A stretch of 28,051 nt of DNA. Origin: CAWJHE01 sp964614855. Lineage in GTDB: Bacteria > Chloroflexota > Anaerolineae > Anaerolineales > UBA4823. The DNA is taken from positions 1 through 28,051 of the forward strand of contig CAZTMX010000012.1 of NCBI GenBank assembly GCA_964614855.1, in the 5' to 3' direction. Within the stretch, counting starts at the first letter, position 1. The number at the start of each line of letters is the position of its first letter. The notes under the pieces are model-generated. The model made no database searches. It was not told the origin of the DNA and was given only the letters and a program-made list of their open reading frames with translations. The position numbers and the translations under genes were made by a program. Positions 1 through 6,342 of the stretch are shown here, piece by piece.

Positions 1-1110
1 ATGCACTATACCACGCAGGTTAATTCCGAGGCTGTAAACACAATCCGCACCTTGAGGAATAGTGGAGTAGATATCAAAGGCTTTACTACAGGTGATTCCA
101 ATCGGGTCACACGAATCTTTGAAACGGCTGGGTTAAACCCGGAAGGCTCGACGGTCGTAAATACCATCTCTGGTCCTGAACTGGTTGGATTGGATCAAGA
201 AACTCTATATCAAGCAGTAAATGAGAATATCATCTTCGATCACGTCACACCGGATCAAACCTGCGAAATGATGGTCTCCATGCGCGACCATGGCGACACT
301 GTAGTGGTATTCGGCGGTAACCCCTCTGATATTCCAATCATGCAGAATGCAAACCTTTCAATCACTTCACAAAGCAGCAGTCAAGCGGCGCTCAGTACCG
401 CCGATATTATCCTGCTAAAGGAAGCGCCAAAGGCATTGTTAAGAGTCATGGAAAAAGGCCAGAGCATTGTAAGAAGCTTATTGGATATCCTGAAACTCTA
501 CCTCACACAATTAGTGTACCTCACCACACTGATCCTGGTGCTTTGGGCGCTCGACCTTGGTTTTCCATATCTCTCTCAGCAAGGCACATTCATTGCAATT
601 GTTACTTTAACGCTGCCTTCCCTTGCTTTATCCTTGTGGGAATTGCCCGGTGCGCTTCGAAGGGTCAGCTTGAGCCGCCAACTGGTCTGGTTTGTTGGCC
701 CTGCTTCATTTTCGATCAGCGCTGCCGGCATATTTGTTTACGTATTCTTTTTGAAGCAAAATAATCAGTTAGCTTATGCTCAATTGGCGCTCACCCATAT
801 GCTGGTGATTTCTGGATTATTTTTGTTTGCAATCGTACGGCCGCCAAAGCGATCTGGTCTGAATGACGATACATCACCGAAGGAATGGCGTACAGTTATC
901 CTGGCGATTGTCTTGGTTGTTATTTACCTATTATTCGTCTCATTCCCTATCGCCTTCAAATGGTTCCGTATGGCTCATCTCCCGCAATTTAGGGATTATT
1001 TGGTCATCGGACTTGCTGTTCTTGCATGGGTTATGACCGTCCAGACTATATGGTGGATAATGTCTGCCATTTCAGAAAGAAAAAGCAGAAGTGCGATTAT
1101 TTCAAACTAA
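1..1110 (+). CDS. P-type ATPase-like protein, C-terminal part (degenerate catalytic site; probably 5'-truncated by the window edge)
   Basis: The 369 visible residues match the second half of a P-type cation ATPase: the end of the HAD phosphorylation domain (TGDS at 30-33), a hinge-like segment at about 80-140 ending in ADIILLKE, then about six hydrophobic segments from 160 to 355. A full P-type ATPase has roughly 700-900 residues and needs the DKTGT phosphorylation site, which would lie upstream of base 1, so the ATG at base 1 may be an internal methionine. The usual hinge motif TGDGVNDAPAL reads FGGNPSDIPIM (104-114), so the first aspartate is glycine. The usual Lys of the (S/T)PEQK motif is Thr87 in HVTPDQT. 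Both changes hit HAD motifs III and IV, so ion pumping is doubtful. The order of elements resembles CtpE/MgtA-like pumps, but the substrate cannot be told. Confidence 0.8.
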   Translation: MHYTTQVNSEAVNTIRTLRNSGVDIKGFTTGDSNRVTRIFETAGLNPEGSTVVNTISGPELVGLDQETLYQAVNENIIFDHVTPDQTCEMMVSMRDHGDTVVVFGGNPSDIPIMQNANLSITSQSSSQAALSTADIILLKEAPKALLRVMEKGQSIVRSLLDILKLYLTQLVYLTTLILVLWALDLGFPYLSQQGTFIAIVTLTLPSLALSLWELPGALRRVSLSRQLVWFVGPASFSISAAGIFVYVFFLKQNNQLAYAQLALTHMLVISGLFLFAIVRPPKRSGLNDDTSPKEWRTVILAIVLVVIYLLFVSFPIAFKWFRMAHLPQFRDYLVIGLAVLAWVMTVQTIWWIMSAISERKSRSAIISN

Positions 1111-1153
1111 GGAATACTCCCTTGACCCTGGCGCAACGAAAAAACAGAATGGC

Positions 1154-1428
1154 ATGGGACAAATTAATGAAGTCCTTTTGCGAAATTTTCAAGAATTGGT
1201 TTCCGCAAAAATCAGCGCAATTTGTGGCTGCTCTGGATTGTGAGGCATTCTTCTCCAGCGTGCAGTTCATTGTCTGGTTTTTGCTTTTATCGGTTTCGTT
1301 TTCGCCAAACTTCAGCAAATACACAACACGATCTGACGGTTTCCGGCGCCGGCGTTGGTCTCTTTTCGCTGATGGGCCAGGGAAGCCTATCGTTCCTGTT
1401 GCTAGAAATAGCAACAAAGTCAATTTAA
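1154..1428 (+). pseudogene. Possible frame-disrupted remnant of a small membrane protein
   Basis: No single frame gives a convincing gene here, but protein-like segments appear in different frames. Frame 2 from 1154 reads MGQINEVLLRNFQELVSAK. Frame 1 around 1222-1240 reads NLWLLWIV. Frame 2 after a TGA at 1241-1243 gives a hydrophobic helix ending FIGFVFAKLQQIHNTI. Frame 1 then continues as TVSGAGVGLFSLMGQ and ends at a TAA at 1426-1428. Joining them would need about three frameshifts in under 300 bases. This fits a decayed gene, or assembly indels. The adjacent ATPase with a broken catalytic motif fits a decaying locus. The family is not recognised, and the stretch could also be non-coding sequence with chance open frames. 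Confidence 0.3.
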
Positions 1429-1442
1429 CTTAGGAGGAAAAA

Positions 1443-1730
1443 ATGTGCTGTTTTTTTACAACTCTGACATTTCTTGGGCCACGATTAGCATTGGGAGTAT
1501 GGTGGTTCATTCGACCGCTGCGCTTTGCAGCAGCATTTAATTCATGGATCTTGACTATTTTGGGAATTTTATTTCTGCCGTGGACCACACTCACGTACGC
1601 CATTATTTGGAAGCCGCTGGTTGGTTTGGTCGGATTGGATTGGGTTTTTCTGGCAATTGCCTTTCTGGTGGATATAGGCTCATACGGTGGCGGGGCCTAT
1701 GGGAATCGTGACCGGCTCCGTAAGAAGTAA
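1443..1730 (+). CDS. Small conserved-looking membrane protein, 95 aa
   Basis: The start is well supported: a full AGGAGG (1432-1437) lies five bases before the ATG. The protein starts with a CCFF cysteine pair (residues 2-5) and has three likely membrane segments: about 4-22, 33-57 and 60-78, the middle one containing FLPWTTLTYAIIW. It ends in a glycine-rich, charged tail (GGGAYGNRDRLRKK). No catalytic motif is visible and no function is assigned. From memory, short proteins with a similar CCFF start and a GNRDR tail occur in several bacterial phyla, but this was not checked. It stands alone: the ATPase-like gene ends 332 bases upstream and the next plus-strand gene starts more than 360 bases downstream. 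Confidence 0.72.
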   Translation: MCCFFTTLTFLGPRLALGVWWFIRPLRFAAAFNSWILTILGILFLPWTTLTYAIIWKPLVGLVGLDWVFLAIAFLVDIGSYGGGAYGNRDRLRKK

Positions 1731-1748
1731 CAGGTAAAGGCCGTCTGT

Positions 1749-1764
1749 TGGGATTTAAATCCCA
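1749..1764. repeat. Perfect 16-bp palindrome downstream of the small membrane protein
   Basis: TGGGATTTAAATCCCA is its own reverse complement. The symmetry continues outward as GTCTG (1743-1747) and CAGAC (1763-1767) if two unpaired Ts are allowed. It starts 18 bases after the small membrane protein's stop codon. No T-tract follows on the plus strand, so a classical intrinsic terminator is not evident. A protein-binding site or an mRNA 3'-end hairpin are the alternatives. Confidence 0.45.
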
Positions 1765-1806
1765 GACTTCATCAGTTCAGAAATGCGGTATGGAAACCGT
1801 GAACGA

Positions 1807-1830
1807 AAAACCCCCACGGGTGGGGGTTTT
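1807..1830 (-). terminator. Intrinsic terminator of the tRNA-Ala gene
   Basis: A strong hairpin with arms AAAACCCCCA (1807-1816) and TGGGGGTTTT (1821-1830) and a four-base loop lies four bases past the tRNA 3' end. Read on the minus strand it ends in a run of five Ts (complement of 1806-1810), the layout of a Rho-independent terminator. The T run on the plus strand (1827-1830) could also stop leftover transcription coming from the small membrane gene. Confidence 0.8.
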
Positions 1831-1834
1831 CCAG

Positions 1835-1907
1835 TGGACCTGAGGGGATTCGAACCCCTGACCTCCTCAGTGCGATTGAGGCGCGCTCCCAACTGCGCTA
1901 CAGGCCC
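1835..1907 (-). tRNA. tRNA-Ala (anticodon CGC)
   Basis: The minus strand folds into a complete 73-base cloverleaf: acceptor stem GGGCCTG/CAGGTCC, D stem GCGC/GCGC, anticodon stem CCTCA/TGAGG around the loop ATCGCAC, five-base variable loop AGGTC, and T arm AGGGG-TTCGAAT-CCCCT. The anticodon CGC reads the alanine codon GCG. Position 3-70 is a G-U pair, the main identity element for alanyl-tRNA synthetase, which independently supports the assignment. The 3' CCA is not encoded (the next three bases are CTG), so it must be added by tRNA nucleotidyltransferase. Confidence 0.97.
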
Positions 1908-1925
1908 TTTTCAAGAGCGGAAGGA

Positions 1926-1954
1926 ATTGTATCTGAGAGTGGATTGGCTGTCAA
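1926..1954 (-). promoter_or_regulatory. Sigma-70-type promoter of tRNA-Ala
   Basis: On the minus strand TTGACA (complement of 1949-1954) and TACAAT (complement of 1926-1931) are separated by exactly 17 bases. The -35 box is perfect and the -10 box has one mismatch to TATAAT. Transcription would start near 1919, about 12 bases before the mature tRNA 5' end at 1907, which is typical for a short tRNA leader. Confidence 0.85.
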
Positions 1955-2040
1955 GCAAAATGCGCGCACCTGTGGATGTTCAGCGAAATGCGCACACCAG
2001 CAGCAGCCTGTTGATCTGCGGTGAAGGGTTTAAGTAATGT

Positions 2041-2069
2041 TTGCCAGTGGATAGTATAATCACTGGCAA
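2041..2069 (+). promoter_or_regulatory. 9-bp inverted repeat enclosing a TATAAT box, candidate operator/promoter of the M24 peptidase gene
   Basis: TTGCCAGTG (2041-2049) and CACTGGCAA (2061-2069) are perfect inverted copies separated by 11 bases. The spacer holds a perfect -10 hexamer TATAAT (2055-2060). No good -35 box is seen at the right distance. A start near 2067 would leave a leader of about 27 bases to the ATG at 2094. A repressor bound to both arms would cover the -10 box, so this looks like an operator. The regulator is not in the window. Confidence 0.5.
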
Positions 2070-2093
2070 CTGACCTGACATGATGGAGGAATG

Positions 2094-3233
2094 ATGACCC
2101 AACCCGCTGCTAACCCACTAACACCAGCCAATTTTGCCCTTCGACAAGAAAAACTTGCTTCCGCAATAGAAGCCGCGCATCTAGATACCCTGGTACTGAA
2201 CCCCGGTCCCAGCCTGGTCTATTTCACCGGTTTGCACTTTCACCTGAGTGAACGCCCGGTGGTTGCCATTTTCAAACCCGGCGAAGCCATGTGCCTGGCG
2301 CTGCCTGAGCTGGAGACGGCAAAATTAAGCAGCCCGCCCTACCCGGTGCAGGCATTTCCCTATGGAGAAGACCCCTCCACCTGGGTGGAGGTTTACCGCC
2401 AGGCATTTCAAACCGCGGGGTCCGGCAGCAGCAATGTCGGTGTCGAACCCACCCGTCTGCGTTACCTGGAGTTGGATCTGCTGCAGCGAGCCGCCCCCCT
2501 GGTAAAATTCCTTTCTGCCGAAGAAGTTCTTTCATCTATGCGCATGCGAAAAGAGGAGGCTGAGCTGGCTGCCATGCGCCAGGCGGTCGCCATCGCCCAG
2601 AGCGCCCTGCTGGCGACCCTGCCGTCCATCAAGCCCGGCGTCAGCGAACTGGAAATCGCAGCCGAGCTCACCCTGCAGCTGCTGCGCGGCGGTTCGGATT
2701 CGGAATTCCCCTTTTCGCCGATCGTTTCCGGCGGACCAAACAGCGCCAACCCTCACGCCAACCCCTCTGCCCGCAAGCTGCAAAACGGCGACCTGCTGGT
2801 GATCGACTGGGGTGCGACTGTCGGCGGTTATGCCTCCGACCTGACGCGTACCTTTGCCATCGGCAATGTTGAACCGGAATATGAACACATCGCCAGGATT
2901 GTCCTGCAGGCAAACAGCGCCGGTCGAGAAAAAGCAGGCCCAGGCGTCAGCGCCAGCCAGGTGGATCAGGCCGCGCGCGATGTGATTGAAAACGAAGGCT
3001 ACGGCGCTTACTTCACCCACCGCACCGGTCACGGTCTTGGCCTGGAAGCGCACGAACCGCCCTATATCCGTGCTGGCAACGAGCTGGTGCTCCAGCCCGG
3101 CATGACCTTCACCATCGAGCCCGGCATCTATCTACCAGGACGCAACGGGGTAAGAATTGAAGATAATGTCTGCATCACCAGCAGCGGCGCAGAATGCCTG
3201 AGCGATCTGCCCAGGGAATTAATCCGGTTGTGA
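2094..3233 (+). CDS. M24 family metallopeptidase (Xaa-Pro aminopeptidase-like), 379 aa
   Basis: This is a cytosolic aminopeptidase P/prolidase-type enzyme that removes residues next to proline using two metal ions. The N-terminal creatinase-like domain (about 10-145) is followed by the pita-bread M24 domain (about 155-375). All five metal ligands are visible: Asp238 in VIDWGA, Asp249 in GYASDLTRTF, His313 in HRTGHGLGLEAHE, Glu342 in FTIEPGIY and Glu356 in RIEDNV. There is no signal peptide. Two adjacent ATGs exist (2091 and 2094). GGAGG (2085-2089) nearly touches the first and sits four bases before the second, so the second was chosen. It follows the dyad/TATAAT region and lies 88 bases before the esterase gene. 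The exact specificity (XPD or XPP) cannot be told from sequence. Confidence 0.93.
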   Translation: MTQPAANPLTPANFALRQEKLASAIEAAHLDTLVLNPGPSLVYFTGLHFHLSERPVVAIFKPGEAMCLALPELETAKLSSPPYPVQAFPYGEDPSTWVEVYRQAFQTAGSGSSNVGVEPTRLRYLELDLLQRAAPLVKFLSAEEVLSSMRMRKEEAELAAMRQAVAIAQSALLATLPSIKPGVSELEIAAELTLQLLRGGSDSEFPFSPIVSGGPNSANPHANPSARKLQNGDLLVIDWGATVGGYASDLTRTFAIGNVEPEYEHIARIVLQANSAGREKAGPGVSASQVDQAARDVIENEGYGAYFTHRTGHGLGLEAHEPPYIRAGNELVLQPGMTFTIEPGIYLPGRNGVRIEDNVCITSSGAECLSDLPRELIRL

Positions 3234-3321
3234 GGTCATTGAGCTCTGTAAGCCAGGCAAGATGATCTTTGAGAAAATACCAAAAGAATTCAAATAACCA
3301 AGCCAAACAGAAAGGCAAACC

Positions 3322-4122
3322 ATGAGCCAAACACCTGTTTCCACACCGCAAACCCAATCCCTGTTGATGCATAGCGCCGAGCCTTTCTTCTTTCCAGGAG
3401 GACCGGTAGGGTGCATCCTGGTGCATGGTTTTACCGGCACGCCAAAGGAGATGCGCTGGATGGGTGAATACCTGGCCAGTCAAGGTCATACGGTGTTGGG
3501 CGTGCGCTTATTTGCCCATGCCACTAAACCTGAAGACATGAAACGCGCCCGCTGGGCAGATTGGCTGGCAAGCCTGGAAGACGCGTGGTATATACTCTCA
3601 GGCGTTACCGAAAAAATTTTCGTCTGCGGTCTCTCGATGGGCGGGATTCTATCCCTGTTGTTTGCATCCAGGTTCCCCGTGCACGGCGTGGTGGCTATGT
3701 CCACACCAGAACATCTGCCTAACGACCCACGATTGGGGTTCATCAAAACTCTGAGCCTGTTCCAGCCTTTTACCCCCAAGGGGGAATCTCACTGGTTCGA
3801 TGAAGCAGCTCACAAAGACCACATAAGCTATTCTACCGACCCCACTCGCTCTTATGCCGAGCTGCGCGATATGCTCAAGGTTATGCGCGAAAGCTTGCCT
3901 CAGGTCACCGCCCCCACCCTGCTGATCAATTCAAAAAATGACCAGACAGTCAAACCCGAAGACCATCACCAAGAGTTGATTTACCAGGCGCTTGGCAGCC
4001 TGGAAAAACAAACGTTATGGGTGGAGAACAGCCATCATGTGATCACCCGCGATGCTGCACGTCAATCAGTGTTCCAGGCAGCCGGGGACTTTATCGCCAG
4101 AATTGCGAGCCAACCCAGATGA
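3322..4122 (+). CDS. Alpha/beta hydrolase, carboxylesterase / monoacylglycerol lipase-like, 266 aa
   Basis: A single alpha/beta-hydrolase domain of about the length of Est30-type carboxylesterases. The oxyanion-hole segment HGFTG is at 35-39, the nucleophile elbow GLSMGG at 103-108 (Ser105), the acid Asp207 in SKNDQTV, and the base His239 in NSHHVIT. These match the Est30/monoglyceride-lipase branch, which cleaves short acyl esters or monoacylglycerols. The loop often written GHG after the second strand reads LFAHATKPEDM (63-73), so both glycines around the histidine are alanines; this may alter the substrate pocket. No signal peptide is seen. An AAAGG precedes the ATG. Its stop overlaps the next start (ATGA at 4119-4122), so it is translationally coupled to the MFS gene. 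Confidence 0.9.
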   Translation: MSQTPVSTPQTQSLLMHSAEPFFFPGGPVGCILVHGFTGTPKEMRWMGEYLASQGHTVLGVRLFAHATKPEDMKRARWADWLASLEDAWYILSGVTEKIFVCGLSMGGILSLLFASRFPVHGVVAMSTPEHLPNDPRLGFIKTLSLFQPFTPKGESHWFDEAAHKDHISYSTDPTRSYAELRDMLKVMRESLPQVTAPTLLINSKNDQTVKPEDHHQELIYQALGSLEKQTLWVENSHHVITRDAARQSVFQAAGDFIARIASQPR

Positions 4123-5273
4123 GCCGTGATCTGATCCTTCTCGCCCTGTCGCTGATGACCTGGGGGCTTGGCGAGGGGATGTTCTTGTTTTTCCAGGCAC
4201 CGTACCTTGAACAGTTGGGGGCGGGATCGCTGCAGATCGGCCGCATTTTGGGGTTGGTCGGTACGGCGATGGCGGTAACGCATATCCCGGCAGGCTATCT
4301 TTCCGACCGCATCGGGCGCAAACCCATGCTCATCACCGCCTGGAGTATCGGCACGATATCCACCGCAATTATGGCACTGGCCACCAGCTTACCCCTTTTT
4401 GTTGTTGGAGCCATCCTGTACGGAACCACAGCTTTTGTCATGACCCCGATGAATAGCTACATCACTCACGCCCGCCAAAAGTTGAGTGTTGCCCGGGCGC
4501 TGACCATGCTTTCTGCGGCATATAGTTTTGGTTTTATTGTGGGTCCCTGGCTGGGCGGGATCATCGGCGAACGCTTTTCGCTACGAACCAATTTCCAGGT
4601 CGGCGCGGTCATATTCATTTTTTCCACTGCCATCATGATCTTCATTAAACCCCAACCGGTGGAAAGCGCAACCCAACGTGCGCAACAAATATCGGCAGGA
4701 TTCCTGGCAAACAAAAAATTCCTGCTTTTTCTGGCGTTGATTTTTCTGACCATGTTCGGTATGTACCTGCCCCAACCATTTTCACAGCTTTTCCTGCTCA
4801 ACCAGGCGCAGCTCGATCTGGCAAAAGTCGGCAGCCTGGTTTCCATAAGCAGCATTGGGGTCGTTGTGCTCAACCTTACCCTGGGACGGATCAACCCCAG
4901 GGTAGGCTTTCTTCTGGCACAAGCCGGGGTCGCCGTCTTTGCCCTGTGCCTGTGGCGGGGCAATTCGTATCTCATCTTTGCGCTTGGTTATTTCTTGCTC
5001 GGCAGCTACCGCACAGCGCGTTCTCTCGCCAGCGCCCAGGGGCGTGAGTTGGTACACGCCAGGAATATGGGCATAGCCTATGGGTTAATCGAAACCACCT
5101 CTGCCCTGGCGGTGATCCTGGCGCCGGTTTTTGCCAGTTATCTGTATACCAACCAGCCGTCGTCCATTTATTCTGTAAGCCTGTTCTTGATCCTGCTGGG
5201 GATTGTTGCGATGCTTATATTTTCTCCTTTACGACAATACAAATTTCCTGAAGAAGAACCTGTGGAGAATTGA
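4119..5273 (+). CDS. Major facilitator superfamily transporter, 384 aa
   Basis: A 12-helix MFS carrier. Hydrophobic segments run along the whole length, and the loop between helices 2 and 3 carries the MFS motif A variant GYLSDRIGRKPM (about residues 59-70). The second half starts after a charged central loop near 200 (QPVESATQRAQQ). The start ATG at 4119 overlaps the esterase stop by the ATGA arrangement; longer in-frame starts inside the esterase gene are unlikely. The gene ends two bases before the PAP2 start. The substrate cannot be read from sequence. Position between an esterase and a PAP2 phosphatase suggests lipid-derived or amphipathic cargo, but MFS carriers in such settings are also often drug-efflux pumps. 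Confidence 0.88.
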   Translation: MSRDLILLALSLMTWGLGEGMFLFFQAPYLEQLGAGSLQIGRILGLVGTAMAVTHIPAGYLSDRIGRKPMLITAWSIGTISTAIMALATSLPLFVVGAILYGTTAFVMTPMNSYITHARQKLSVARALTMLSAAYSFGFIVGPWLGGIIGERFSLRTNFQVGAVIFIFSTAIMIFIKPQPVESATQRAQQISAGFLANKKFLLFLALIFLTMFGMYLPQPFSQLFLLNQAQLDLAKVGSLVSISSIGVVVLNLTLGRINPRVGFLLAQAGVAVFALCLWRGNSYLIFALGYFLLGSYRTARSLASAQGRELVHARNMGIAYGLIETTSALAVILAPVFASYLYTNQPSSIYSVSLFLILLGIVAMLIFSPLRQYKFPEEEPVEN

Positions 5274-5275
5274 CC

Positions 5276-6277
5276 ATGGATGCTATCTTTCAATTGGGAA
5301 TTGACCTGATCAAGATTTTTCAGAGCCTGGGTACCTGGCTGCTGCTCCCAATGCAAACCATTACCTTCCTGGGAAATGAGGAATTCTTCCTGTTTATTGC
5401 CCCTGCTTTTTTCTGGTGCGTGGATGCCGGGTTGGGGATGCGTGTGGGGCTGGGGGCATTATTCAGCAGTGTGATCAACGGCGCTTTTAAGATCTGGCTG
5501 CGCGGGCCGCGCCCATACTGGTTGGATGGCGGGGTAAAAGCTTACCGCATCGAGGCCTCTTTTGGTGTACCGTCCAACCATGCCCAGACTGCCGCTGTGG
5601 TGTGGGGATCAATCGCAAGGTTTTTCAACAAACGCTGGCTATGGGGGCTGTGCATCTTATTGATCGCCACCATCGGTTTTTCCAGGATGTACCTGGGTGT
5701 GCATTTCCCGCATGATGTGCTGCTGGGATGGCTCATCGGCGCTATGATGCTGTGGTTTATCGCCAGGTATGAGCAGCGGTTTTTACGCTGGTTCAACCAA
5801 TTCCAAACGCCAGGACAAATCCTGATTGCACTTGGCGCTTCGACCGGCTTGATCCTGATCGTTGCGCTGATCCGTTCCGCTTCTCAGGATTGGGTCATGC
5901 CACAAGCCTGGAGCCAGGCAGCCGCACAGGCGGACCCGCTTGGGCAAAATATCGATCCCATGGCGTTATCCGGGGTGGTTTCAAACTCGGGGGCGTTTTT
6001 CGGCTTTATCCTGGGGGGTGTGCTGTTAAGAGACAGGGGCTGGTTTGATACGCGCGGGGTATTGTGGAAACGCGCCCTGCGCTTTCTTCTGGGGGTCCTG
6101 GGGGTTTTTATCCTGTGGTTCGGTTTAGGAGAGATCTTGCCGCGCGGCGAGACAGTACTGCCGTTAATGCTTCGCTTTTTGCGCTACGCACTGGTTGGCG
6201 CCTGGGTGTCCGGCATGGCGCCGCTGATCTTTATCAGGTTGAAGCTGGCAGACCAGGCCAGCGCTCCACATAAATAA
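5276..6277 (+). CDS. PAP2 superfamily membrane phosphatase with C-terminal membrane extension, 333 aa
   Basis: A membrane-bound PAP2 phosphatase, a family that hydrolyses phosphatidate, undecaprenyl diphosphate or related lipid phosphates outside the membrane. All three signature motifs are present: K-x6-RP at 72-80 (KIWLRGPRP), PSNH at 99-102 (usual form PSGH), and SR-x5-H-x3-D at 136-147 (SRMYLGVHFPHD). The catalytic pair would be His102 and His143. After about residue 170 a further 160 residues with several hydrophobic segments follow, longer than a minimal PAP2 protein of about 200-240 residues. The ATG at 5276 is preferred because GGAGA lies seven bases upstream; a TTG at 5270 is nearly on top of that site. 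It is the last gene of the esterase-MFS-PAP2 unit. Confidence 0.9.
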   Translation: MDAIFQLGIDLIKIFQSLGTWLLLPMQTITFLGNEEFFLFIAPAFFWCVDAGLGMRVGLGALFSSVINGAFKIWLRGPRPYWLDGGVKAYRIEASFGVPSNHAQTAAVVWGSIARFFNKRWLWGLCILLIATIGFSRMYLGVHFPHDVLLGWLIGAMMLWFIARYEQRFLRWFNQFQTPGQILIALGASTGLILIVALIRSASQDWVMPQAWSQAAAQADPLGQNIDPMALSGVVSNSGAFFGFILGGVLLRDRGWFDTRGVLWKRALRFLLGVLGVFILWFGLGEILPRGETVLPLMLRFLRYALVGAWVSGMAPLIFIRLKLADQASAPHK

Positions 6278-6293
6278 CCTGGAAATTAAAGAG

Positions 6294-6324
6294 AAAGGCT
6301 GACCACTCATTCCGGTCAGCCTTT
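6294..6324. terminator. Bidirectional terminator between convergent genes
   Basis: A perfect 11-bp inverted repeat, AAAGGCTGACC (6294-6304) and GGTCAGCCTTT (6314-6324), with a nine-base loop. It lies 17 bases after the PAP2 stop and 19 bases from the 3' end of the convergent EF-G-like gene. The T-rich continuation is better on the minus strand (TTTCTCTTTAATTT) than on the plus strand, so it probably serves both genes but suits the EF-G-like gene more. Confidence 0.82.
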
Positions 6325-6342
6325 GATCTCAAGCTGGGAGAA

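Noticed and set aside
1097..1423. 108-codon minus-strand frame opposite the disrupted region
   Set aside because: No Shine-Dalgarno or motif; composition poor in typical coding signals.
1026..1433. 135-codon plus-strand frame overlapping the end of the ATPase-like gene
   Set aside because: It overlaps the ATPase-like gene by 85 bases, has no Shine-Dalgarno and ends in an Arg-rich nonsense-like tail; the mosaic of frames described for 1154-1428 explains the region better.
2532..3053. 173-codon minus-strand open frame within the M24 peptidase gene
   Set aside because: The plus strand carries all five metal ligands of the enzyme; the antisense frame shows no family signature.
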